NCBI GenBank assembly: GCA_018715025.1
Contig: DVMK01000196.1
Coordinates: 1-9,402, forward strand
Origin: Candidatus Caccousia avistercoris
GTDB lineage: Bacteria; Bacillota; Clostridia; Oscillospirales; Acutalibacteraceae
Direction: 5' to 3'
Length of the DNA: 9,402 nt
In this document: positions 1-7,294 of the stretch, piece by piece
How the letters are laid out: each line of letters opens with the position of its first letter
Position numbering within the stretch: position 1 is the first letter of the stretch
Program-made: the position numbers and the translations under genes
Notes under the pieces: generated by a model
Seen by the model: only the letters and a program-made list of their open reading frames with translations
Databases searched by the model: none
What the model was told of the DNA's origin: nothing

Positions 1-8
1 GGCACAAT

Positions 9-51
9 GCAAACCATTTTGAAAAAGTTTGATCAAAACTTTCGCGTTTGC
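9..51 (-). repeat. AT-rich intergenic hairpin repeat, copy A
   Basis: On the minus strand this stretch reads GCAAACGCG, then AAAGTTTTGATC, then AAACTTTTTCAAAA, then TGGTTTGC. It can fold through AAAC/GTTT and TTTT/AAAA pairing, and its outer ends GCAAAC/GTTTGC are also complementary. The same core, GCAAA followed by AAAGTTTT, then TC, then CTTTTTCAAAA, recurs on the plus strand at 7312-7351. I infer a dispersed intergenic repeat family of this genome. The window edge prevents seeing what lies upstream. Confidence 0.55.
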
Positions 52-170
52 CCGCAGGAAGCAAGAGAGCGAATATAAACCAGCACCCAGAGCTCGCGGA
101 GCAGCTGAGAACCCCTCTTTTGCCCTGATAAAACCGCGGGCGCCGAAGCCTCTTCTCCCACCCAGAGAAA

Positions 171-185
171 GCCGCCGTAGGCGGC
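171..185. other. GC-rich triloop hairpin upstream of the first gene
   Basis: GCCGCC-GTA-GGCGGC is a perfect 6-bp stem with a 3-base loop, 20 bp before the ribosome binding site of the gene that starts at 221. No T-tract follows, so it is not a plain terminator. The rest of 52-205 shows no convincing promoter or RNA motif. The reading frame stays open here, but its product would be rich in Arg, Pro and Ala, without domain character, and I treat it as non-coding. Confidence 0.35.
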
Positions 186-220
186 GAATGCGCGACTTCC
201 CCACCGGAGGTGTGAAAAAT

Positions 221-991
221 TTGAAAAGAAGAATTTATGCGATGGATGAGCTGCGAGGGTTCGCAGTGTTCTGCATGGTGTTTTACCATGCGTTTTATAC
301 GCTTGCTTTTTTGTTTCAGCTTCCCTGGGGAGAGGCGCTGTTCCGGTTTTTTACCCCGGCAGAGCCCTGGTTTGCCGGGCTGTTCATTTTTATCGCCGGT
401 ATCTCCTCCGACCTTTCCCGCTCCAACCTGGTGCGGGGGGCCAAGCTGTTTGCGGTGGCGCTCCTTGTCACCGCCGCCACGGCCCTGGTGGTGCCGGAGG
501 AGCTGATCCTTTTCGGGATCCTCCATTTCCTCAGCATTTGTATGATGGCCTTCGGCCTGCTGCAGCTGCTGCGCAGGCGGGCCGGGAAAGAGGACGCCCC
601 CTTCCGCCTTTGGCCGGTGCTGGTGTGCGCCCTGCTCCTTGTGGTGACGTGGAATATTTCCGACGGGTATTTGCAAATCCCATTTTTACTGAGAGTAAAT
701 CTTCCGCAAAGCTGGTACCAGCCCTGGCTGGCGCCGCTGGGACTGCCGGGGCCGGGGTTCGCTTCCGCCGACTATTTCCCCCTGCTGCCCTGGTGCTTTG
801 TGTTCGCCGCCGGCACGGTGGTGGGCAGGCTGGCCCGGGCCGGGCGGTTCCCGGAATTCCTGTACCCCTCCCGCATCCCCTTTTTCTCGTTCCTGGGCCG
901 CCACGCCCTTCTCATCTATGTGGTGCATCAGCCCGTCATCTACGGCGTTTCCCTTTTGGTCACCGCCCTGATGGGCGGCATGGGAGGATAA
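221..991 (+). CDS. HGSNAT/DUF1624-family membrane acyltransferase-like protein
   Basis: This is a polytopic membrane protein of 256 residues with about seven hydrophobic segments (roughly 14-33, 48-64, 76-91, 94-116, 130-146, 183-205 and 227-250). The N-terminal AMDELRGFAVFCMVFYH resembles the opening of the heparan-alpha-glucosaminide N-acetyltransferase catalytic domain (PF07786, formerly DUF1624), with Asp9, Arg12 and His23. FGILH (His102) and RHALLIYVVHQP (His236) also fit that family. Relatives are thought to move acyl groups across or at the membrane onto glycans; the substrate here is unknown. I chose TTG at 221 because GGAGG at 206-210 lies 10 bases upstream, and it keeps the conserved RRIYAMDELRG. 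An in-frame GTG at 212 is too close to that site, and ATG at 242 would trim the motif. The frame is open back to 29, but that extension looks non-coding. Confidence 0.8.
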   Translation: MKRRIYAMDELRGFAVFCMVFYHAFYTLAFLFQLPWGEALFRFFTPAEPWFAGLFIFIAGISSDLSRSNLVRGAKLFAVALLVTAATALVVPEELILFGILHFLSICMMAFGLLQLLRRRAGKEDAPFRLWPVLVCALLLVVTWNISDGYLQIPFLLRVNLPQSWYQPWLAPLGLPGPGFASADYFPLLPWCFVFAAGTVVGRLARAGRFPEFLYPSRIPFFSFLGRHALLIYVVHQPVIYGVSLLVTALMGGMGG

Positions 992-1101
992 CGCCGGGAA
1001 AATCCGGGGGCAGGAAGCTGGCCGCCGCCGTTTGCGGCAGGTCTTCCCGTTGTTTGTGAGAGGCAGAGATATTTTTGATGAAGGAAGGTTCTGGACAAGC
1101 T

Positions 1102-1629
1102 ATGACAGAGAGAACACGCGCCCTGGTTCCGGTAAGGCAGGAGGACGCCGAAGTGTTGGCCGCCCTGGGCAGGGAGATTTGGGAGGAACACTACACCAGC
1201 CTGCTGGGGCCGGAGCAGGTGGCTTATATGGTGGAAAAATTCCAGTCCGCGCCTGCGGTGCGCCGTCAGATGCAGGAGGAGGGCTACCGGTACTGGTTTT
1301 TCACGGTGGACGGCCAAAGGGCCGGATATGTGGGGGTGCAGCCCCGGCAGGACGGTTCTTTGTACCTGAGCAAGCTGTACGTGGCGGCCCCGTACCGGGG
1401 GCTGGGGCTTTCCCGTTTGGCGTTGGATTTTTTGACGGACCTGTGCCGCCGGGAAGGGCTTTCCCGCATCTGGCTCACAGTAAACAAGTACAACAGCGGG
1501 TCCATCGCGGCCTACGAGGCCCTGGGCATGACCCGCACCCGGGAGCAGACGGCGGACATCGGCGGCGGGTTTGTGATGGACGATTATATTTATGAGATCC
1601 CTGTACCGGAAAAGGAGAATGGACAATGA
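1102..1629 (+). CDS. GNAT-family N-acetyltransferase
   Basis: A 175-residue protein of normal length for a single GNAT domain (PF00583), soluble and probably cytoplasmic. The acetyl-CoA pyrophosphate-binding motif A is LYVAAPYRGLGLS, with Arg99-Gly100-Leu101-Gly102; the last small residue of the usual RxxGxG/A pattern is Ser104. It is followed by IWLTVNKYNSGSIAAYEALGM, the typical motif B strand, Asn and 'AYEALGF'-like segment. The substrate (amino acid, polyamine, antibiotic or protein N-terminus) cannot be told. ATG at 1102 follows AAGGAAGG at 1081-1088 at a rather long spacing of 13, and puts the conserved 'R-x-E-D-A-E' opening near residue 15. ATG at 1078 is the alternative. The stop codon overlaps the tex start as ATGA, which suggests translational coupling. 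Confidence 0.85.
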   Translation: MTERTRALVPVRQEDAEVLAALGREIWEEHYTSLLGPEQVAYMVEKFQSAPAVRRQMQEEGYRYWFFTVDGQRAGYVGVQPRQDGSLYLSKLYVAAPYRGLGLSRLALDFLTDLCRREGLSRIWLTVNKYNSGSIAAYEALGMTRTREQTADIGGGFVMDDYIYEIPVPEKENGQ

Positions 1630-3818
1630 ATTACGCGGAGGAGCTGGCCAGACAGTTTTCCCTGCAGAAATGGCAGACGGAAAAGGTAATTGAACTGATT
1701 GACGAGGGGAATACGATTCCCTTTATCGCCCGGTACCGGAAAGAGGCCCACGGCAGCCTGGACGACCAGACCCTGCGGGAGCTGTCGGAACGGCTGGAAT
1801 ACCTGCGGGGGCTGGAAAAGCGCCGGGACGAGGTGCGCGAGCTCATCACCGCCGCCGGCGCCATGACAGAGGAGGTGGAGGCGGCCCTGGCCGGGGCGGC
1901 CACCCTTTCTGAGCTGGAGGATATTTACCGCCCCTACCGGCCCAAGCGGAAAACCAGGGCCTCTGTGGCCAAGGCCAAGGGCCTGGAGCCCCTGGCCCAG
2001 CGGATTTGGGAGCAGAAGGAAAAGGGAAGCCCCCTGGCCATGGCGGAAGCCTTTGTGAACCGGGAACTGGGGGTGGAGACGGCGGAGGAGGCTCTGGCCG
2101 GGGCGAAGGATATTATGGCCGAGTGGATTTCCGACGATGCATCCCTGCGGAAGCGGCTGCGGGTGGTGACCATGGCCCAGGCGGAGCTTGTCTCGAAAGC
2201 GGCCAAGCCGGAGGAGGACTCTGTCTACGCCCAGTATTACGACTTCCGGCAGCCGGTGCGCAGCATTGCGGGCCACCGGGTGCTGGCGGTTGACCGGGGC
2301 GAGCGGGAGGGCTTTTTGAAGGTTTCGGTAGAGCTGGACCGGGCCCGGGGCCTTTCCATTCTGTGCTCTGCCGCTAAGGCGGCAACCCCCTGCGGGGAGG
2401 CGGTGCGCCAGGCCGCAGAGGACAGCTACGACCGCCTGGTGTTCCCCTCTATGGAGCGGGAGGTGCGCGCCGCCCTTACCCAGCAGGCGGATGAGGACGC
2501 CATCAAGGTGTTCCGGGTGAACCTGCGGCAGCTGCTCATGCAGCCCCCGGTGAAGGGAAAGGTGACCCTTGGGCTTGACCCGGGCTACCGCACCGGCTGC
2601 AAGGCTGCCGTGGTGGACCCCACCGGCCGGGTGCTGGCCACGGGAGTGATTTACCCCACCCATTCCCAGGCGAAAAAGGAGGAGGCCAAAAAGACCGTGA
2701 AGGGCCTCATCGCCCGGCACGGGGTAGAGATCATCGCCATCGGCAACGGCACCGCCTCCAAAGAGACGGAAATTTTCACCGCCCAGCTGCTGGCAGAGCT
2801 GCGGGCAGAGGGGGCCGCCCGGGTTCCCTCTTACATGGTGGTGAGCGAGGCGGGGGCCTCGGTGTACAGCGCCAGCAAGCTGGCGGCCCAGGAATTCCCG
2901 GATTTCGACGTTACCCTGCGCAGCGCCGTCTCCATTGCCCGCCGCCTGCAGGATCCCCTGGCGGAGCTGGTGAAGATAGACCCCAAGGCCATAGGCGTGG
3001 GACAGTACCAGCACGACATGCCCCCCAAGCAGCTGGACGAAGCCCTGGGCGGCGTGGTGGAGGACTGCGTGAACAGCGTGGGGGTGGATTTGAACACCGC
3101 CTCCCCCAGCCTGCTGGAGAAGGTCTCTGGCGTGACGGCGGCTGTTTCCAAAAATATTGTGGCATACCGGGAGGAAAACGGGGCCTTCCGCAGCCGGGCA
3201 GAGCTGAAAAAGGTGCCCAAGCTGGGGCCCAAGGCCTTTGAACAGTGCGCCGGGTTCCTGCGGGTGGCAGAAAGCGAAAACGTGCTGGACAACACCGCCG
3301 TCCACCCAGAAAGCTACGCCGCCGCCCGGGCCTTGCTGCAGCTGTGCGGCTACCGCCTGGAGGACGTGCGGGCCGGGGGCCTGGCCCGCCTGCGGGAACG
3401 GCTGGAGGAGATCGGCGTCAGCCGGGCGGCGGAGCAGCTGGGGGTGGGCGAGCCCACCCTGCTGGACATTACCGGCGAGCTGCTGCGCCCCGGCCGCGAC
3501 CCCCGCGACGAGCTGCCACCCCCGCTGCTCCGCACAGACGTGCTTTCTATGGAGGACCTGAAGCCGGGCATGGAGCTGACCGGCACCGTGCGGAACGTGA
3601 TCGATTTCGGGGCCTTTGTGGACATCGGCGTACATCAGGACGGCCTGGTGCATATCTCCCAAATCTGCAGCCGGTACATCAAGCACCCGGGCGAGGTGCT
3701 GAAGGTGGGCGACATTGTCACCGTGTGGGTGCTCTCTGTGGATCCTGGGAAAAAGCGCATCTCCCTCACCATGAAAAAGCCGAAGGAAGCGGCAGGGGAG
3801 CAGGGGGCCCGGGCGTAA
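1626..3818 (+). CDS. tex: RNA-binding transcription accessory protein Tex (S1 domain)
   Basis: A 730-residue protein matching the length and architecture of bacterial Tex, a nucleic-acid-binding protein related to eukaryotic Spt6 and linked to transcription and RNA turnover. The N-terminal helical region carries TIPFIARYRKEAHGSLDDQ and DIYRPYRPKRKTRA, both characteristic. A YqgF/RNase H-like domain starts near residue 312 with TLGLDPGYRTGCKAAVVD (Asp318 at the usual first acidic position). Helix-hairpin-helix repeats lie about 489-546 (LNTASPSLLEKVSGV ... FRSRAELKKVPKLGPKAFEQ). A C-terminal S1 RNA-binding domain covers about 649-718 (GTVRNVIDFGAFVDIGVHQD, then GLVHISQI). The ATG overlaps the stop of the upstream GNAT gene by 4 bp, with AAGGAG at 1612-1617 ending 8 bases upstream, so the two are probably co-translated. 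No terminator with a T-tract follows. Confidence 0.97.
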   Translation: MNYAEELARQFSLQKWQTEKVIELIDEGNTIPFIARYRKEAHGSLDDQTLRELSERLEYLRGLEKRRDEVRELITAAGAMTEEVEAALAGAATLSELEDIYRPYRPKRKTRASVAKAKGLEPLAQRIWEQKEKGSPLAMAEAFVNRELGVETAEEALAGAKDIMAEWISDDASLRKRLRVVTMAQAELVSKAAKPEEDSVYAQYYDFRQPVRSIAGHRVLAVDRGEREGFLKVSVELDRARGLSILCSAAKAATPCGEAVRQAAEDSYDRLVFPSMEREVRAALTQQADEDAIKVFRVNLRQLLMQPPVKGKVTLGLDPGYRTGCKAAVVDPTGRVLATGVIYPTHSQAKKEEAKKTVKGLIARHGVEIIAIGNGTASKETEIFTAQLLAELRAEGAARVPSYMVVSEAGASVYSASKLAAQEFPDFDVTLRSAVSIARRLQDPLAELVKIDPKAIGVGQYQHDMPPKQLDEALGGVVEDCVNSVGVDLNTASPSLLEKVSGVTAAVSKNIVAYREENGAFRSRAELKKVPKLGPKAFEQCAGFLRVAESENVLDNTAVHPESYAAARALLQLCGYRLEDVRAGGLARLRERLEEIGVSRAAEQLGVGEPTLLDITGELLRPGRDPRDELPPPLLRTDVLSMEDLKPGMELTGTVRNVIDFGAFVDIGVHQDGLVHISQICSRYIKHPGEVLKVGDIVTVWVLSVDPGKKRISLTMKKPKEAAGEQGARA

Positions 3819-3892
3819 GGCGGCCCGGAACGGGGAATTTTGTAACCTTTTGACGGGGAAGCCCGTGTATAAAACGCAGGGGGGAAAACAAG

Positions 3893-5245
3893 TTGGAAGA
3901 ATCTGAACAGAAGCAGGGCGCGTTCCGGTGGAGCGGGAACCTGGGGTTTATTATGGCCTCTGCGGGGGCTGCGGTGGGCATGGGCAACCTGTGGCGCTTC
4001 CCTATGCTGGCAGGGCAGGGGGGCGGCGGGGCCTTTGTGCTCATTTATCTGGTGTGCATTGCCGCCTTCGGCATCCCCATGCTCATCGCCGAGATCTCCC
4101 TGGGCCGCCGCGGCCGGAAGGACGCCTTTGAAAGCTACCGCAGCATCTCCCCCAAATGGGGGGCGGTGGGCATTCTTGCCATTGTCACCAGCCTGGTGGG
4201 CCTGGCCTACTACACCGTGCTGGGGGGCTGGGTGCTGCATTACATTTTGGCCTCTGTCACCGGGCTGACGGCCCCGGAGACGGACGCCGCCGCCCATTTC
4301 AGCGCCTTCACCGCAGACGCCGGGCAGCAGGCCCTGTACTATGTGGCGTACATGGCCATTACCCTGGGGATCGTCATGGCGGGCGTGGCCAAGGGCATTG
4401 AAAAGGCGTGCAAGGTGATGCTGCCCCTGCTGTTTTTGTTCCTGGTGGCCATGGCGGTGCGCTCCTGCACGCTGCCGGGCGCGTCGGAAGGGCTGGAATT
4501 TTATTTGAAGCCGGATTTCAGCAAGCTGACCCCCGGCGTGTGGCTTTCTGCGCTGGGGCAGGTGTTTTTCTCCCTTTCCGTGGGGGCCGGCGCCGGCATC
4601 ACCTACGGCTCTTACCTGGACAAAAAGGCCAGCATCCCCCGCAACGCCGCCATTGTGGCCGGGTTCGACACCCTGGCCGCCCTGCTGGCCGGGTTCGCCA
4701 TTCTGCCCGCCGTGTTTTCCGCCGGGCTCACGCCGGAAATCGGCCCCGGCCTGATGTTTATTGTGCTGCCTGAGGTGTTTCAGACCATGCCGGGCGGGGC
4801 GGCCTTTTCGCTGCTGTTTTTTGTGCTGGTGCTGTTCGCCTCTGTGACCACCACCATCGCTTTTCTGGAGGTGGTGGTTTCCTTCGTGGTGCGCACCTGC
4901 CGGGTAGAGCGTAAGAAGGCTTCCCTTCTGTGCGCCGGGCTGGCAACCCTGCTGGGCATTCCCTGCGCCTTCAGCTTCGGCATGTGGAGCGGCGCCACCC
5001 TGTTCGGCAAGACCCTGTTCGACCTGGCGGACTACACCGTTTCCAACATCTGTCTGCCAATCTCCGCCATTTTGACCTGTATTTTTATCGGCTGGGTGTG
5101 GAAGCCCAAAAACGCCGTGGAGGAGGCCACCTCCGGCGGGCTTTATTTCCGCAGGCTGGCCAAGCCCTGGAGCCTGTGGGTGAAATACGCCATGCCCCTG
5201 CTGATTTTTTTCATCTTCCTCAGCAGCACGGGCATTCTGGGGTGA
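3893..5245 (+). CDS. Sodium-dependent transporter, NSS (SNF) family
   Basis: An integral membrane protein of 450 residues, the size of short bacterial neurotransmitter:sodium symporters such as MhsT, with about 11-12 hydrophobic segments. The family signature in helix 1 is GAAVGMGNLWRFP at residues 25-37. By alignment to LeuT, Gly25, Ala27, Val28 and Asn32 match sodium-site residues and Arg35 matches the extracellular gate. It is followed by GGGGAFVLIYL and GIPMLIAEISLGRRG. Members import amino acids or other small amines with sodium; the substrate is not readable from sequence alone. The TTG at 3893 follows an AGGGGGG stretch by about 8 bases. The next in-frame ATG (codon 21) would cut into helix 1, so the TTG start is well supported. 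The gap from tex is 74 bp and contains a small ACGGG-GAAG-CCCGT hairpin at 3853-3866, but no clear promoter. Confidence 0.95.
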   Translation: MEESEQKQGAFRWSGNLGFIMASAGAAVGMGNLWRFPMLAGQGGGGAFVLIYLVCIAAFGIPMLIAEISLGRRGRKDAFESYRSISPKWGAVGILAIVTSLVGLAYYTVLGGWVLHYILASVTGLTAPETDAAAHFSAFTADAGQQALYYVAYMAITLGIVMAGVAKGIEKACKVMLPLLFLFLVAMAVRSCTLPGASEGLEFYLKPDFSKLTPGVWLSALGQVFFSLSVGAGAGITYGSYLDKKASIPRNAAIVAGFDTLAALLAGFAILPAVFSAGLTPEIGPGLMFIVLPEVFQTMPGGAAFSLLFFVLVLFASVTTTIAFLEVVVSFVVRTCRVERKKASLLCAGLATLLGIPCAFSFGMWSGATLFGKTLFDLADYTVSNICLPISAILTCIFIGWVWKPKNAVEEATSGGLYFRRLAKPWSLWVKYAMPLLIFFIFLSSTGILG

Positions 5246-5314
5246 GGGCTCCCACGCCCGCCCGCCGCAGGGAGGAAACCGGGGGATAAAAATACTGCAG
5301 GATAGGAGATTGCC

Positions 5315-6022
5315 ATGACAAAGAATGCGCACAAGGTTCTTACCTCGAACGGGTTAAAATGCATCGCCGTTGCCGCTATGTTTTTCGACCATTTCTTCTC
5401 TGTGTTTCTGGTGCAGGAAGGGCTGGCAGGCAGCCTGCTGCGCATCACCGGCCGCGTGGCCGCGCCCATTATGTGCTACCTGGTGGCAGAGGGCTTTGCC
5501 CACACCAGGAACGTGCGGAAATATCTGGGGCGGCTGTTCCTTTTCGCCGTCCTTTCCCACTTCCCCTATGTGGCCTACTTTCACCTTACCTGGTGGAAGG
5601 CCACCAGCGTCATCTGGGGGCTGTTCCTGGGCCTGCTGGCCCTGACTCTGGCGAAAAGCGGGAAGCTGTCGTTCCCGCTGAAGCTGGCGGCGGTGCTGGC
5701 CTGCTGCCTGCTGGCCTACCCGGCGGACTGGAATTATATTGGCGTTCTGTGGATTCTCTATTTCGGCCTGTACCAGGGGGATTTCAAAAAGCAGATGCTG
5801 AGCTTCGCCCTCATTGGGATTATTGTTTTTCTGATCCCAGATCTGTACCATTTCGGCTGGGAGCGCATGCATCAGTTCGGCATTTTTCTTGCAATCCCTC
5901 TGCTATACTTATATAATGGAAAGCGGGGGAGAAAGAGCCGCCTGATAAAATGGGGCTTTTACGTGTTCTACCCCGTCCACTTGGTTTTGCTGGAGCTTTT
6001 GCGTCTCCTTACAGGGGTGTGA
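5315..6022 (+). CDS. TraX-family membrane protein
   Basis: A 235-residue, very hydrophobic protein matching the TraX family (PF05857). It opens with LTSNGLKCIAVAAMFFDHFF, the usual 'lK.iA...M.iDH' start, followed by RITGRVAAPIMCYLVAEGF and TRNVRKYLGRLFLFAVLSHFPY. It ends with KWGFYVFYPVHLVLLELLR. F-plasmid TraX acetylates pilin, but most Gram-positive homologues sit in chromosomes without conjugation genes. Here there are none nearby either, so a role in acylating some envelope component is only an inference. ATG at 5315 has AGGAG at 5304-5308, 6 bases upstream. The lipoprotein gene follows after 11 bp, which suggests one transcript. Confidence 0.9.
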   Translation: MTKNAHKVLTSNGLKCIAVAAMFFDHFFSVFLVQEGLAGSLLRITGRVAAPIMCYLVAEGFAHTRNVRKYLGRLFLFAVLSHFPYVAYFHLTWWKATSVIWGLFLGLLALTLAKSGKLSFPLKLAAVLACCLLAYPADWNYIGVLWILYFGLYQGDFKKQMLSFALIGIIVFLIPDLYHFGWERMHQFGIFLAIPLLYLYNGKRGRKSRLIKWGFYVFYPVHLVLLELLRLLTGV

Positions 6023-6033
6023 TTCTTACTGAA

Positions 6034-7236
6034 ATGAAAATAATAAAAATGACCGGGCTGCTGCTGGCGCTGTCCCTGCTGCTCCTGTTTGCGGGCTGCG
6101 GCAGGCGTGAGGCTTCGCCGCCCGCCGAAAGCGCCTCCTCCGGCGGGGGGGCCGTCTCTCAGCCGGGCGGGGCGGAGTCCGGCGCAGAGGAAGAGCCCGG
6201 CACGGCCTCCTCCTCTGCGCCGCAGCAGGCGGCTGAGCCGGTTTACTACACCGGCAGCCTGGAGCTGCCTGTGGCGGGGGCCAGCGGCTACGCGCCCGGC
6301 GTCCTTACCCTGCGGGCAGAGCCCTCGGACTCTGCCGCGGCGGTGGAAACCCTGGAGCCTGGCCAGGGCTTCACCGTGCTGGAGGAGTCGGGGGAATGGT
6401 GGCGGGTGTGCACCGACAATTCCATCGGCTGGCTGCCAAGCAAATACTGCCTGATCAACCTGCCCGATGTGATCCCCTCCATCGTATACGACAACACCAA
6501 CGCCTACGCCTCCCTGTTCAAAACCTCGGGGGAGGAAATCCCCGGCGTGACGGGACAGGCCCTGTACCAGTCCAAAACATACAACCCCAGGCTTCAGAAG
6601 GAAGAGTACACGGTGGCCGTCCTGTACGGGATGGCGAAAAAAATATACGCGGCCCAGCAGCTGGCCCTGGCAGAGGGGAACACCCTGATTATCTACGAGG
6701 GGTTCCGCCCCTACGACGTGCAGGTGAGCGTGGCGGAAGCCCTGGAAAAGCTCATCACCGACGTTCCCTCCCTGCGGGCCGGGGTGGAATCCGATCCCTG
6801 GTCCATCAACTGGTTTATCGCCCAGGGGGTTTCCAACCACCAGCAGGGCTACGCCATCGACGTGACCATCGGGAAGATTACCGGCATCGGCCGCGGGGTT
6901 TCCGGGGGGTATGCCTACAATGTTGTCACCTCCTACGAGGAATACAGCATGCCTACCCCCATGCACGAGCTGAGCCTGGCCGCCGCCAGCCTGTCAAAGC
7001 CGGTGCTTTCCACCAGCCTTACCGCCTGGCAGGAGGTGGCCCCCGCCGCTTCCATGAACGAGGCCGCCCTCACCCTGCGGGACTACTGCGTTGCCGCCGG
7101 CATGACGCCCCTGGCCTCTGAGTGGTGGCATTTCAACGATTTGGACTGCCTTTCCGTTGTGGATAAATCCTGGCAGGGCAAGTTCACTCTTTCCCGCAAT
7201 TACAGCCAGCCTGCCCCGGCGGCAGAGGAAGGGTGA
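6034..7236 (+). CDS. Lipoprotein with SH3-like and VanX/VanY-type M15 peptidase domains
   Basis: A 400-residue exported protein. Residues 1-22 form a lipoprotein signal peptide ending LLLFAGC, with Cys22 as the probable lipidated residue. A Ser/Ala/Gly/Glu-rich linker runs to about 75. Residues about 83-145 look like a bacterial SH3 domain (GVLTLRAEPSDSAAAVETL ... GEWWRVCTDNSIGWLPSKY). The C-terminal part is an M15 zinc peptidase of the VanX/DdpX type: EGFRPYD (Arg225), SNHQQGYAIDV (zinc ligands His269 and Asp276), MPTPMHELS, and EWWHFND (catalytic Glu363, zinc ligand His366). The full set of active-site residues argues for an active D,D-dipeptidase or carboxypeptidase acting on cell-wall peptides outside the membrane. 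ATG at 6034 has only a distant AGGGG (6013-6017), so coupling to traX or the ATG at 6049 is possible. A longer frame from 5950 would overlap traX by 73 bp and is rejected. Confidence 0.88.
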   Translation: MKIIKMTGLLLALSLLLLFAGCGRREASPPAESASSGGGAVSQPGGAESGAEEEPGTASSSAPQQAAEPVYYTGSLELPVAGASGYAPGVLTLRAEPSDSAAAVETLEPGQGFTVLEESGEWWRVCTDNSIGWLPSKYCLINLPDVIPSIVYDNTNAYASLFKTSGEEIPGVTGQALYQSKTYNPRLQKEEYTVAVLYGMAKKIYAAQQLALAEGNTLIIYEGFRPYDVQVSVAEALEKLITDVPSLRAGVESDPWSINWFIAQGVSNHQQGYAIDVTIGKITGIGRGVSGGYAYNVVTSYEEYSMPTPMHELSLAAASLSKPVLSTSLTAWQEVAPAASMNEAALTLRDYCVAAGMTPLASEWWHFNDLDCLSVVDKSWQGKFTLSRNYSQPAPAAEEG

Positions 7237-7260
7237 TCCCCCTCCGCATGAAAAAACCGT

Positions 7261-7294
7261 AAAAACGCCCCCGCGGATGTCTTTCCGCGGGGGC
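7261..7294 (-). terminator. Left half of split terminator, serving the trpB2 transcript
   Basis: An 11-bp stem, GCCCCCGCGGA (7267-7277) with TCCGCGGGGGC (7284-7294), loop TGTCTT. On the minus strand it is followed by GTTTTT and shortly by another six T's (from 7251-7265), a good intrinsic terminator for the trpB2 transcript. On the plus strand the stem is followed by ATCAGCTTG, so it lacks a U-tract for the lipoprotein transcript. Confidence 0.75.
7268..7294 (+). repeat. 27-bp direct repeat, left copy
   Basis: This 27-bp stretch (starts CCCCCGCGGATG, ends CCGCGGGGGC) is repeated without mismatch and in the same orientation at 7538-7564. Identity stops exactly at both edges: G versus A on the left, A versus G on the right. 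It looks like a target-site duplication around the 243-bp insert. Confidence 0.8.

Noticed and set aside
29..220. N-terminal extension of the HGSNAT-like gene
   Set aside because: Though open, it would add a basic Pro/Arg-rich stretch before the conserved start of the family and overlap the AT hairpin repeat. A ribosome binding site directly before TTG 221 gives a better start.
1590..3686. A 698-codon open frame on the minus strand opposite tex
   Set aside because: It is a by-product of GC-rich codon use in tex. The translation is full of Gln, His, Gly and Leu with no domain, and the plus strand encodes a clear Tex.
3850..3873. Promoter candidate TTGACG ... TATAAA before the transporter gene
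   Set aside because: The two boxes are only 12 bases apart, too short for a normal sigma-A promoter, and a small hairpin lies between them.
3635..5332. A 565-codon open frame on the minus strand opposite the transporter gene
   Set aside because: Low-complexity, His/Gln/Gly-rich translation with no recognisable domain; the opposite strand encodes an unmistakable NSS transporter.
5315..6022. TraX as a sign of a conjugative plasmid or integrative element
   Set aside because: No other transfer, relaxase or integrase gene is in the window, and TraX-family genes are common in Gram-positive chromosomes.
6034..7236. Part of a vancomycin resistance cluster
   Set aside because: There is no ligase, dehydrogenase or two-component system nearby, and the protein is an exported lipoprotein unlike cytoplasmic VanX.
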